Assembly: GCA_023266115.1 (NCBI GenBank)
Contig: JAHFRU010000011.1
Coordinates: forward strand, 1-45,780
DNA: 45,780 nucleotides
From: Gammaproteobacteria bacterium
GTDB lineage: Bacteria > Pseudomonadota > Gammaproteobacteria > VBWC01
Direction of reading: 5' to 3'
The notes beneath the pieces were generated by a model. It worked only from the letters and a program-made list of their open reading frames with translations. It was not told the DNA's origin and ran no database searches. The position numbers and the translations under genes were made by a program. Shown here piece after piece: positions 8,118 through 17,500 of the stretch. Each line of letters begins with the position of its first letter. Positions within the stretch are counted from its first letter, which is position 1.

Positions 8118-9254
8118 GTGAACACGATCACTCACAGCAGTTTCGAGCGCACGGATGCCCTTGATCAGGACGCCGCGCTGCGCTCGATATGTGACGGTAC
8201 GGCGGTCACGCCCGGCCGACCATTTCTCCCGGTTCTGATCTCCGGTCTTATCGATACCTTGCATGCCCACGGTGCCTGGGTGGCCGAGTACAGTGCTGAG
8301 CGGGAAACGCTATGTACGCTGGCGTTTCATGCGGGCGGCACGTGGCGTGACAATTTTGTCTACGCTATCGCCGGTACGCCGTGCGAGCAGGCGATCCGGC
8401 TTGGTGGCCCGGTTCATTTTGCGGAAAACATCCGCGGGCTTTACCCGGGCGACAGCGAGTTCATGTCCGATGCCGGCGCGGTGAGCTATATCGGCGCGCT
8501 GTTACACGATGTCGATGGCGCGACGCTCGGCCTGCTGGCGGTCATGGACACGCGCTCGATGCCGGCGGCGCCGCGCGTCGAAACAATCTTTCGCATATTT
8601 GCCGCGCGTGCGGCAGCCGAGCTGCAGCGTCTGCGCGCCGAGACACAGATCCGGCAGGGCGAGCAGCGGCTGGCAAACCTGGTCAATGGTGCGATTGATG
8701 CCGTCATCGAGCTCGACGCCGGGCTGACGGTGACCGCCGTCAATGCGGCCGGCCAGCGCATACTCCGCTGTGCCGCCTCGGAACTGATCGATCGCCACGT
8801 CAGACAGATTTTATCGGGTGACGGCGTGGAAAAACTGCAGCGCTTTGTCGCCGAGCTGGGTCGCCGGCCGGTTGGGGAGCGATATGCGTCGATTCCGGGA
8901 GGGCTGGAAGCCGTTCGCGCCGGCGGTGCGGCGTTCGCCGCCGAGGCGACGCTGGCCGGTTACGAACATCGCGGTGGCATATCCTGTACGCTGTTGCTGC
9001 GCGAGATCGATGCGTACCGCAATCGAATGATAACGGCGCCGCTGTTCGTCAACGAGCCAATCCAGGATGCGGCACGTATATACACCGTGCAGGAATTGCA
9101 GGAAATCGAGCGCAACAACATCGTCCGCGCGCTTGAATCGACCGGCTGGCGTGTGTCCGGCGACGACGGCGCCGCGCAACTGCTCGGCATGAATTCGTCC
9201 ACCCTGAGCTCACGCATCAAGACCCTCGGCATCGATCGCCGCGAGCAGCCCTGA
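8118..9254 (+). CDS. GAF-PAS regulator with Fis-type HTH, lacking an AAA+ domain
   Basis: Residues about 30-170 resemble a GAF domain (ADTAHG-like, ISGLIDTLHAHGAWVAEYS; IGALLHDVDGATLGLLAVMD). Residues about 175-300 are PAS-like (EQRLANLVNGAIDAVIELDA). The last 50 residues are a Fis-family HTH_8 of the FhlA/NtrC type (ELQEIERNNIVRALESTGWR, AAQLLGMNSSTLSSRIKTLG). The sigma-54 AAA+ ATPase module normally between sensor and HTH is absent, so it probably binds DNA without activating sigma-54 itself. The GTG start at 8118 has a weak ribosome site. TTGTGC-18-TACAAT at 8054-8083 is a possible promoter. Its ligand is unknown. Confidence 0.8.
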   Translation: MNTITHSSFERTDALDQDAALRSICDGTAVTPGRPFLPVLISGLIDTLHAHGAWVAEYSAERETLCTLAFHAGGTWRDNFVYAIAGTPCEQAIRLGGPVHFAENIRGLYPGDSEFMSDAGAVSYIGALLHDVDGATLGLLAVMDTRSMPAAPRVETIFRIFAARAAAELQRLRAETQIRQGEQRLANLVNGAIDAVIELDAGLTVTAVNAAGQRILRCAASELIDRHVRQILSGDGVEKLQRFVAELGRRPVGERYASIPGGLEAVRAGGAAFAAEATLAGYEHRGGISCTLLLREIDAYRNRMITAPLFVNEPIQDAARIYTVQELQEIERNNIVRALESTGWRVSGDDGAAQLLGMNSSTLSSRIKTLGIDRREQP

Positions 9255-9286
9255 CCGCGCGAAACAAACGTCTCAATTGCCCGGAT

Positions 9287-10594
9287 TTACAGCAATCCCG
9301 CCAGCAGCGTGGCGATACCGAGGAAACTGAAGAAACCGGCGACGTCGGTGACGGTTGTCAGGATGATCGACGCGGATTGCGCCGGGTCCTGGCCGATCTT
9401 CTTCAGCGTTATCGGGATGACAACGCCGACAAATCCCGCGATCACCATCGACAGCACCATTGCGATCGCGATCACCAGCGCCAGTCCCCAGGAGTCGCTC
9501 CACGCCGCAACGCCGAGCGATGTCGTCAGCGCCACGGCGGTACCGTTGAAAAATCCCGCGCCGAGTTCCTTGCGCGCCACACGCCACCAGTGACTGGTGC
9601 TGATTTCGCGCAGCGCCAGCGCACGCATCGTTACTGCCAATGCCTGCGCGCCGGTGTTGCCGGACTGGCCGGCGACGACCGGCAGCAACACGGCCAGCGC
9701 CGTGAACTGTGCGATGGTGTTTTCGAAAATGCCGACGACCGAGGCGGCCAGAAACGCGGTCAGCAGATTGATCTGCAACCATGGCAGGCGTTTGCGCACA
9801 ACGAAGCCAATCCGTGACAGCGCGCGCTCCTCGGTGCTGACGCCGACCATGGTCAGTAAATCCTCGCTGGTCTCCTCGCGCACCGCGCGCACCAGCGCGT
9901 CGTGATGGATCACGCCGACGATCTCGCCATCGACATCGATCACCGGCAGGTCGGTCAGCTTGTGTTTCTCGATCAACTCGACCACCTCCTCGCGCGACGC
10001 GGTCGCGAGCACCGCGGTGCGGGCGGGCCGCGCAATCGTGTCGACCGGTAGCAACGGGTCGGCGAGCGCCAGATCCTGGATATCGACGACCTGGGCGAGT
10101 CTGCCGGCATCGTCGCGCAGGAACACCTGGCGTGTCTGGTCGAGGCGCTGGCGGCGCAACGCGAGCAGCGCGCTACGCACCGGGATGGACGCCGGAAACA
10201 CGGCGAAGTGCACGTTCATCAGGGCGCCGGCGCTGTCGTATGGGTACTGCATCAGCGCGAGCAGCTCGTCACGGCGCGCTACGTTCAGGGGCGCGAGCAG
10301 ATGATGGCGTTGTTCATCATCGAGTCTGGCCAGACACTGCGCAATCCGGACCGCGTCCGCCTTGCGCACCAGTTGCACGGCCAGCGGAAACTGCATATGC
10401 ACCAGCACGGCCGCGGCGATATCGATCGGCAGCTGCTGCCACAGCTGGATCGCGACCTGCACCGAGCGCGTTTCGAGCAGCTCGGTGATGTCCGCCACGC
10501 GCATCTGGCCGATGGTACGCACGGCCTCGGTGTTGAAGCGCCGGATGTAGTCCTCGTTGAGCGCGTCGATCGCGTGTGCCAGCGGCGTTTTCAT
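9287..10594 (-). CDS. mgtE: Magnesium transporter MgtE
   Basis: A Mg2+-gated Mg2+ channel of the inner membrane. Residues about 1-130 are the MgtE_N helical superdomain. Residues about 130-250 form two CBS domains (YPYDSAGALMNVHFAVFP; KLTDLPVIDVDGEIVGVIHH). From about residue 265 five membrane helices carry the conserved pore segment LLPVVAGQSGNTGAQALAV. The 435-residue length is typical. It is the last gene of a leftward cluster, 16 bp after the soluble MgtE-N/CBS gene. It converges with the GAF-PAS regulator across 32 bp without an evident terminator. Confidence 0.95.
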   Translation of the reverse strand: MKTPLAHAIDALNEDYIRRFNTEAVRTIGQMRVADITELLETRSVQVAIQLWQQLPIDIAAAVLVHMQFPLAVQLVRKADAVRIAQCLARLDDEQRHHLLAPLNVARRDELLALMQYPYDSAGALMNVHFAVFPASIPVRSALLALRRQRLDQTRQVFLRDDAGRLAQVVDIQDLALADPLLPVDTIARPARTAVLATASREEVVELIEKHKLTDLPVIDVDGEIVGVIHHDALVRAVREETSEDLLTMVGVSTEERALSRIGFVVRKRLPWLQINLLTAFLAASVVGIFENTIAQFTALAVLLPVVAGQSGNTGAQALAVTMRALALREISTSHWWRVARKELGAGFFNGTAVALTTSLGVAAWSDSWGLALVIAIAMVLSMVIAGFVGVVIPITLKKIGQDPAQSASIILTTVTDVAGFFSFLGIATLLAGLL

Positions 10595-10610
10595 CGTGGC
10601 GTACCGGTCT

Positions 10611-11441
10611 TCATGTCTTGCGCTGCGTGCGCGTTACTGACAGCGATTCCAGCAGGGCGACGGCCGACGTCCAGTACAGACGCGCGAGGTCCATGGCGAT
10701 CGAGAATGGATCGCTCACCTCCGGTTGATAGCGCTCGCCGCTGGACTCGGTTAGCAAGGTCCCATAGTCCATGGTGCCGACCAGCAGGTTGTCGCCTTCG
10801 ATTACCGGCAGCATGCGGTACTGGCGCCACGCCGGCGAGGCGGCGGCTGCGGCGATGCGCGTGCGGGCATGCAGCGACGGTGGCCACAGGCGCATCAGGC
10901 GGCGTACCGCGCTGGCGGGATCGGCCTTCAGCAGCGCGCCGACCGGCAACAGGCCGACCAGTCGCTGGCCGTCGTCGACAATGCAGATATCGCAGATCAC
11001 CTGCAGGTGGTGACGCTTGATGCGTCGCAGCGCCTCGTTTGCCGTCAGGTTGTCCGGCAGCACGAAATGCGGCGCCTCCATCAGCGTGCCGACGGTATAG
11101 GACGGATATTTCAGCATGCGCCGCACCGGAAATTTCTTGCGCGCCGGCAACAGCTCGGTCAGCTCTCGGGCGACGCCGTTGTCCAGCGTCTGCACCAGTC
11201 GCGCGATACGCGTCACCGACATATGTTCGAGGATCTTGCCGCCCGGGCGTCGCGGCATCTTCACCAGCGTGGCGGCGGCGTGCGCGGGCAACATCTCGTC
11301 AAGCACCTGCGCGGCGACCGGCGCGGCGACTTCCTCCATCAATTGCCCGACCAGGTCGGGCAGCAGCCGTTCCAGCGTGCGCGCCGCGTCACGCGGATGC
11401 GACTTCAGATAGGCGAGCGTCAGACGGTTATTGGCGTCCAT
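10611..11441 (-). CDS. Soluble MgtE-N/CBS-domain protein (MgtE paralogue without membrane domain)
   Basis: The 276-residue protein has an MgtE_N-like helical repeat region in its first 110 residues (LLPDLVGQLMEEVAAPVAAQ, LDEMLPAHAAATLVKMP). CBS-like sequence follows (YTVGTLMEAPHFVLPDNLTA, ICDICIVDDGQRLVGLLPVG; RMLPVIEGDNLLVGTMDYG). No membrane segment follows. Family knowledge assigns these parts to Mg2+ sensing in MgtE. As a separate protein beside a complete mgtE it may regulate that transporter or form hetero-oligomers, which is inference. Its start overlaps the end of the MscS-like gene by 14 nt, so the three genes are likely one operon. Confidence 0.8.
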   Translation of the reverse strand: MDANNRLTLAYLKSHPRDAARTLERLLPDLVGQLMEEVAAPVAAQVLDEMLPAHAAATLVKMPRRPGGKILEHMSVTRIARLVQTLDNGVARELTELLPARKKFPVRRMLKYPSYTVGTLMEAPHFVLPDNLTANEALRRIKRHHLQVICDICIVDDGQRLVGLLPVGALLKADPASAVRRLMRLWPPSLHARTRIAAAAASPAWRQYRMLPVIEGDNLLVGTMDYGTLLTESSGERYQPEVSDPFSIAMDLARLYWTSAVALLESLSVTRTQRKT

Positions 11442-12270
11442 CGTCGCCCGCGCGGTCGATCACCGCCGAGATGGTTTCCTCGAACCGGCTGGCCGGGACG
11501 ATCACGCGCCCTTCATCGGTATCGAGGATGGCCCGCGTCGCCGTGAATTCGATAATCGTGCCGGTCACTTCGCCGATGCGCAGCCGGTCGCCGATGCGGT
11601 AATGCAGACGCAGTTGATGGCCGGCAATGATGTTGGCCATGTGCGCACGTGCGCCGATGCCGAAGGCCAGCGCGACGCCGCCGAAGGTAACCGCCAGCAG
11701 CACGCCGACGACGATGGACAGGAACGTGACGTCGATGCCGATCTGGTTGACGCCGATGATAATTGCGGTCAGCAGTACCGCGGTCTGCGCGATGCGTCCG
11801 AGCAGATCGCTTTGCGGCACGCCGGCGGACGAGGCGGCGGACGTGATCACATCACGCAGCAGCGAGCTGATAACGACGCCGGCGAGGATAATCAGCAGAC
11901 CGGTCAACAGTATCGGGATGTAGGTGGTGACCGCGGACAGCCACTTGACGAAGATATCCAGCCCGAGCACCGATGCCGCGGCGGCGATAAACAGCAGGAT
12001 CGCAAACCAGAACAGGATCTCGCCGGCGATCCTCGCCGGGCCGTGGTGCGGTTGCAGTTGCGCCAGACCTTTCTGGGCGATCACCTTGTGCCACAGCCGG
12101 TCCAGGCCGATCAGCAGCCGGACGCTGATCACGCGCAGCAGTCTGGCGACCACCCAGCCGATCAACAGCAACATGATCGCCACCAGCAGCCGCGGCACAT
12201 ACGCCGCGACCTGATTGATGATGTTCGCCAGCTCGGTCTTGAGGGTCGTGATCCAGGCCGTGTAATCCAT
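11428..12270 (-). CDS. MscS-family small-conductance mechanosensitive channel
   Basis: Releases solutes on hypo-osmotic shock. The 280-residue protein has an N-terminal helix, three to four membrane segments (AYVPRLLVAIMLLLIGWVVA; ILFWFAILLFIAAAASVLG; IPILLTGLLIILAGVVI; TAVLLTAIIIGVNQIGI), and a pore helix and beta domain (VTFGGVALAFGIGARAHMAN, HQLRLHYRIGDRLRIGEVTG). It lacks the long C-terminal alpha-beta domain of E. coli MscS, so it is a short conserved-TM/MscS type. The ATG at 12270 follows AGGAAAAGG. It heads the operon with the MgtE-N protein and mgtE, suggesting joint ion and osmotic homeostasis. Confidence 0.88.
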   Translation of the reverse strand: MDYTAWITTLKTELANIINQVAAYVPRLLVAIMLLLIGWVVARLLRVISVRLLIGLDRLWHKVIAQKGLAQLQPHHGPARIAGEILFWFAILLFIAAAASVLGLDIFVKWLSAVTTYIPILLTGLLIILAGVVISSLLRDVITSAASSAGVPQSDLLGRIAQTAVLLTAIIIGVNQIGIDVTFLSIVVGVLLAVTFGGVALAFGIGARAHMANIIAGHQLRLHYRIGDRLRIGEVTGTIIEFTATRAILDTDEGRVIVPASRFEETISAVIDRAGDDGRQ

Positions 12271-12430
12271 GCCTTTTCCTTTTTGCGCCGGCGTTACCGT
12301 ACAGAATGGATGAAACCAGGACGATTCGAGCACATTCGTTCCGGGTCTGCAACCGCTGCGCCGGCGCGGCATTTTTCAATCGTGCCGGGTTCCGGTAGAA
12401 TTCGCGCTCTGAAAACTCGTACGCCCTAAC

Positions 12431-12652
12431 CGGCCGGCCCGGCTGATCGTCGACAACGTCGAAATACGGGGTGTCGACGCGTTCGCCGATTCCGCGGTGA
12501 TGATCAAGGGCCGTATCAAGACCAAACCGATCAAGCCATGGGACGTCGGCCGCGAGTACCGGCGACGCGAGCAGGCCGTTCATGATGCAGCTGATGAAAA
12601 CCGGGGAGACGCCAGAGCCCGGCAAGAGTCTGTGACTCCGGGAGTCGCCTGA
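12431..12652 (+). pseudogene. MscS-type channel gene remnant (C-terminal fragment)
   Basis: An open frame without a proper start reads VDNVEIRGVDAFADSAVMIK then GRIKTKPIKPWDVGREYRRR at 12449-12568. This resembles the conserved C-terminal alpha-beta segment of larger MscS-family channels (typical pattern GRIKTKPIKQWxVGREYxRR). After that the frame drifts to unrelated residues until TGA at 12650. No upstream part of the gene is present, so it is a broken relic. It lies opposite to, and just upstream of, the intact mscS-like operon. Confidence 0.65.
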
Positions 12653-12660
12653 CCGGTTTT

Positions 12661-12731
12661 GTCATGCCGGCCTTGAGTCGGCATCCAGAATAATCAAAAT
12701 TCTTCTGGATTCCCGCCTGCGCGGGACTGAC
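12661..12731. repeat. Dispersed palindromic intergenic repeat (TGGATTCCCGC family), copy 1
   Basis: GTCATGCCGGCC...GGCATCCAG is followed by CTGGATTCCCGCCTGCGCGG GACTGAC, forming two facing arms with GTCA/TGAC ends. Elements of this type are widespread non-coding repeats in gammaproteobacteria. Related sequences occur at 20036-20108 and 23396-23475. It occupies most of the gap between the MscS remnant and der. Confidence 0.5.
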
Positions 12732-12769
12732 AATACCGGCATCAATCCGAGCCCTTGTAACGATATCCC

Positions 12770-14158
12770 ATGAAACCTGTCATCGCGCTCGTCGGCCGTC
12801 CCAATGTCGGCAAGTCATCGTTGTTTAACCGCCTGACGCGCACGCGCAACGCGCTGGTCGCTGATCGGCCGGGGCTGACGCGCGATCGTATCTACGGTAA
12901 CGCCGAACACGATGGCCGCGGCTTCATCGTGGTCGACACCGGCGGCCTCACCGGGGAGCAGACCGGCATCGGCGGCCTGATGGCAGCACAGGCGGCCGCC
13001 GCGCTGGCCGAGGCGACCCGGATCTTTTTTCTGGTCGACGGCCGTGGCGGCCTGAACCCCGACGACCAGGAGATCGCGCGCGACCTGCGCAAGTACGGCA
13101 AGCCGGTGTTGCTGGTCGTCAACAAGACCGAAGGGTTGGATGAAGCGACCGCCGTCACCGAGTTTCATGCGATCGGCATAGGCAAACCGTATGCGGTGTC
13201 GGCGGAGCATGGCGACGGCGTTGCGCAATTAATGGATGCCGCGCTGGCCGGTGTTGCGGATGACGCCGCTGCGGAGTCAGACGAGGTGGCAGGGGCGATC
13301 CGGGTCGCGGTGGTCGGCCGGCCGAACGCGGGGAAGTCGACATTGATCAACCGGTGTCTCGGTGAAGAGCGCGTGCTCACGTTCGATGAGCCGGGCACGA
13401 CGCGCGACAGCGTGTTTATTCCGTTCGAGCGCGACGGCGTGCCGTATACCCTGATCGATACCGCCGGCGTGCGCCGCCGCGCGCGCGTCGAGGATGTGAT
13501 CGAAAAATTCAGCGTCATAAAAACCATGCAGGCGATCGACGCGGCGCACGTGGTGATCGCGGTGCTCGATGCGCATACCGAGGTCGCCGAGCAGGATCTG
13601 CGGCTGCTCGGCGAGGCGCTGGACAGTGGCCGCGCACTGATCGTCGCCGTCAACAAGTGGGACAATCTCGATCCCGACAAGCGCGACTACATCAAGAAGG
13701 AACTCGACCGGCGGCTGGTCTTCGTGTCTTACGCCGAGGTGCATTTCATTTCGGCGTTGCATGGCACCGGTGTCGGCGATTTGTTCGATGCGATCCAGCG
13801 CGCCTACGCGTCGGTCACGAAGGAATTGCCGACACCGGATTTGACAGAGGTGCTCGAGCGTGCGGTCGACAGACACCAGCCTCCGCTGGTTCGGGGACGG
13901 CGCATCAAGCTCCGCTACGCGCATCAGGGCGGCAGCAACCCGCCGACGATCGTGATCCACGGCAATCAGACCCAGTACGTGCCGGATGCCTACCGGCGCT
14001 ATCTCGAAAACTGTTTTCGCAACGCGTTTCAGCTGATCGGCGCGCCGGTACGGCTGGTCTTCAAGAGCGGCACCAATCCGTACGCCGGAAAAAAGAACTC
14101 GCTGACCGAACGCCAGCAGGAAAAGCGCCGGCGTCTGATGCGTCACGCGAAGCGCTAG
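12770..14158 (+). CDS. der: Ribosome-assembly GTPase Der (EngA)
   Basis: Essential double-GTPase needed for 50S subunit maturation. GTPase domain 1 begins with [15 protein letters not shown] (residues 6-20) and has DTGG and NKTE. Domain 2 begins at [15 protein letters not shown] (about residue 184) with DTAG and NKWD. A C-terminal KH-like domain ends in a Lys/Arg-rich tail. The 462-residue length is normal. The last 160 bp are duplicated at 19421-19580 with six base differences. The gene would normally follow bamB directly. Confidence 0.97.
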   Translation: MKPVIALVGRPNVGKSSLFNRLTRTRNALVADRPGLTRDRIYGNAEHDGRGFIVVDTGGLTGEQTGIGGLMAAQAAAALAEATRIFFLVDGRGGLNPDDQEIARDLRKYGKPVLLVVNKTEGLDEATAVTEFHAIGIGKPYAVSAEHGDGVAQLMDAALAGVADDAAAESDEVAGAIRVAVVGRPNAGKSTLINRCLGEERVLTFDEPGTTRDSVFIPFERDGVPYTLIDTAGVRRRARVEDVIEKFSVIKTMQAIDAAHVVIAVLDAHTEVAEQDLRLLGEALDSGRALIVAVNKWDNLDPDKRDYIKKELDRRLVFVSYAEVHFISALHGTGVGDLFDAIQRAYASVTKELPTPDLTEVLERAVDRHQPPLVRGRRIKLRYAHQGGSNPPTIVIHGNQTQYVPDAYRRYLENCFRNAFQLIGAPVRLVFKSGTNPYAGKKNSLTERQQEKRRRLMRHAKR

Positions 14159-14579
14159 CGACAGCTGCTTTGCTGTCCGTTGGCAAACGGTCGCGGCGAG
14201 CCATTCCGCCACGATCAAAAATTACCAGCACTACCTGGTGGTCGAAACGGTGGCGTTGAGCGAGACCCTGCAATTTCGCGCGTTTCGGCGGCAGCAACCA
14301 GGCAAGGGGTATTGCCGATATCCGCAATACATTATTTTGCGTGTGCCCATGTTTGCGTGCCGCGAATCATCTTGCGCGTCACGTGCAACGGTCTGACGCG
14401 ACATCGCTCCGCTGTTCCAGAACCGGTTGGTCACACTATTATGTCGCTAAATTTTACAATTCACCTTCTTTTGCAATGCATTGGTTTACATTTTCGCTGC
14501 GGCTAAATTAGACTGGCTGTCGCCAAGGATGGGCGGTAGCTTTCCGTATAAAAAAATCAGCCGGATCGAGTCCAAAACC
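14159..14579. other. Intergenic leader between der and the sulfatase gene
   Basis: 421 bp with no gene I can support. It contains GCAATACATTATT at 14324-14336, repeated exactly at 19659-19671 beyond the second der 3' end. The last 150 bp (from about 14430) are more AT-rich than their surroundings and include TTTACA at 14485 and TAAATT at 14504, but the 13-bp spacing is too short for a standard promoter, so the sulfatase promoter is not resolved. Confidence 0.4.
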
Positions 14580-17500
14580 ATGGCACAACTCAACACCTTC
14601 CCGATGACATCACGGCCCTGCACCCTTATACGACCGGGACTGTGTCTGGTCTTCAGTTACACATTTATTTTGCTTCTGGCGTTTTTATTGCCGGGTCGAC
14701 AGGCCGCGGCCGCTGCGCTCACGGGCAGCGCGGCAGCGTCGCCAGCGAGCATCAACCTGACGGCCACGGGAACGGCGGACTGGGTGCACTGGGGATTGAA
14801 CAATACGAACGTCAACACAATCAGTACGTCGGCCGGCGACAGCCGATGCCAGTTCGGGAACATCACTAGTACGCAAAAAAAGCCCAAAACTGCCCCCGTG
14901 GCCGTTAACCGCAAGGCCGGGGTCAGCCCGGGGATCGCGAACTATGCGTACCTCGGGTCGGCACCGTGTAGTTATGAAGCACCGATCGGGACGCGTGCGG
15001 CTTATATCTGGAGCGACGGCACGCCGACGGCGAGCGGCAACACCACAGCGGGAGCGTTTTTCAACGGCGCAGGAAACGGCTTCACACTGAGTCTGCCGGC
15101 CGATACGACGACGCGGACGTTACAGCTGTATGTCGGCGGCTGGTTGGCTAGGGGCGAACTGCGCGCGACACTGAGCGACGGCAGCGCGGCGCCGTATGTC
15201 ACGGTGATCGATAACCCGAAAAAAAGCTTGACCGACCGGCTGGTCACGATCACCTACAGTGCTGCGAAAGCAGGCCAGACGCTGACGGTGCGTTATGTTC
15301 TGCTGCGCGACTATGGCTCGGGCTATGTCATGTTGTCAGCTGCCGCTCTGTCCAAGGTGCCATTGCCCAATCAACCGCCGGTCGCTGTCGACGACGCCGT
15401 CAGCGGCGACGAAGACACGGTGCTGACCGGCAACGTACTGACCAACGACCGCGATCCCGACAACGGCCCGGCCCCGCTCAGTGTCCAGAGCAACACGACA
15501 CCGACCCAGGGTCGCGTCAGCCTGAATGCCGATGGCCGCTTCAGCTACACGCCGAATGCGGATTACAACGGCATCGACAGCTTCAGCTACACCATCACCG
15601 ACGGTGCGGCGACCGCCAGCGCCACGGTCAAACTCACGATCGGCCCGGTCAACGACGCGCCGATCGCCGTCAACGGCACGCTCACGACCGCGCAGGGCAC
15701 TGCCGCGAGCGGCACGCTAGGCGCGAGCGACATCGATGGCGACAGCCTGAGTATCCGCATCACGACCAACGGCGCCAAGGGCACGGCGCGGATCACCGAC
15801 ACGCGCACCGGTGCCTACACCTATACGCCGGCATCGGGAGCGGCCGGCGAGGATACCTTCACCTTCAAGGCCAACGACGGCGTGGTCGATTCCAATGCCG
15901 CGACGGTCACCGTTACGAATATCCGCTCCCCCATTGGCGCGCTGACCGGCAGCGCGACCGCGTCACCGGGGACGGTCAACCTGACAACGACGGGAACGGC
16001 GGACTGGATACACTGGGGACTGAGCGGTGCATCGAGCATCAACCGCAAGGTCGGTGTAAACCCGGGCATCGGCAATTACACGTCACTCGGGGCGGCACCG
16101 GCGCGCTTCGAGGCGCCGAGCGGCGCGCGGGTGGGTTACAGCTGGAGTGATGGCGCACCGAACGCCAGCGGCAACACGAGGGCAGGGCTGTTTTTCAACG
16201 GGATCGGCAACGGCGCCACGCTGGAACTGCCGGCCGACACGACGACGCGGACGTTACAGCTGTATGTCGGCGGATGGACAGCCAGGGCCGAGCTGCGCGC
16301 GACATTGAGCGACGGCAGCGCAGCGCCGTATGTGGCAGTAATCGACAGCCCGAACGGCGTGATCGACCGGCAAGTGACGATCACCTACAGTGCCGCGACC
16401 GCCGGCCAGACGCTGACGGTGCGCTATGTGCTGCTGGACAACTATGGCATCGGCAATGTCACCTTGTCCGCCGCGGCGCTGGTCGGCGAGCCTGGTTCGC
16501 CGAACGGCGCGCTGACCGGCAGCGCGACCGCGTCACCGGGGACGGTCAACCTGACAACGACGGGAACGGCGGACTGGATACACTGGGGACTGAGCGGTGC
16601 ATCGAGCATCAACCGCAAGGTCGGTGTAAACCCGGGCATCGGCAATTACACGTCACTCGGGGCGGCACCGGCGCGCTTCGAGGCGCCGAGCGGCGCGCGG
16701 GTGGGTTACAGCTGGAGTGATGGCGCACCGAACGCCAGCGGCAACACGAGGGCAGGGCTGTTTTTCAACGGGATCGGCAACGGCGCCACGCTGGAACTGC
16801 CGGCCGACACGACGACGCGGACGTTACAGCTGTATGTCGGCGGATGGACAGCCAGGGCCGAGCTGCGCGCGACATTGAGCGACGGCAGCGCAGCGCCGTA
16901 TGTGGCAGTAATCGACAGCCCGAACGGCGTGATCGACCGGCAAGTGACGATCACCTACAGTGCCGCGACCGCCGGCCAGACGCTGACGGTGCGCTATGTG
17001 CTGCTGGACAACTATGGCATCGGCAATGTCACCTTGTCCGCCGCGGCGCTGGTCGTCTACGGAAATTCACCGCCGTTCGCCAGACCCGACAGTTTTACGC
17101 TGCGGGCGAACAGCACAAATAGTTATTTTGATGTGTTGACCAATGACCGTGATCCCGATCCGGCCGACCGGTTCTCCATTATCGTGGCGAATGCGCCCGA
17201 CCAGGGCGGTACCGCTCATATCGTCAATGGCGGCAGCGCGATCAGTTACACGCCGCCCGCGGGATTCACGGGTCTGGAACGGTTTTCCTATGTTGTCGCC
17301 GACGGTGCCGGAGCGCGCGCGATGGCGTTGGTTTCAGTCACCGTCGTGCCGCAAATGGTGCCGAACATCATCGTTATTCTGGCGGATGATCTGGGATATC
17401 AGGATATCGGCGCATTCGGGGCGCCCGATATAGCGACGCCAAATCTGGATCGCATGGCGCAAGAAGGCGTACGTTTCACGGCTTTCTATGCCCATGTGAC

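Noticed and set aside
14160-14480. Short open frames after der (for example from 14180)
   Set aside because: No ribosome site, no domain and no conserved-looking sequence; treated as non-coding.
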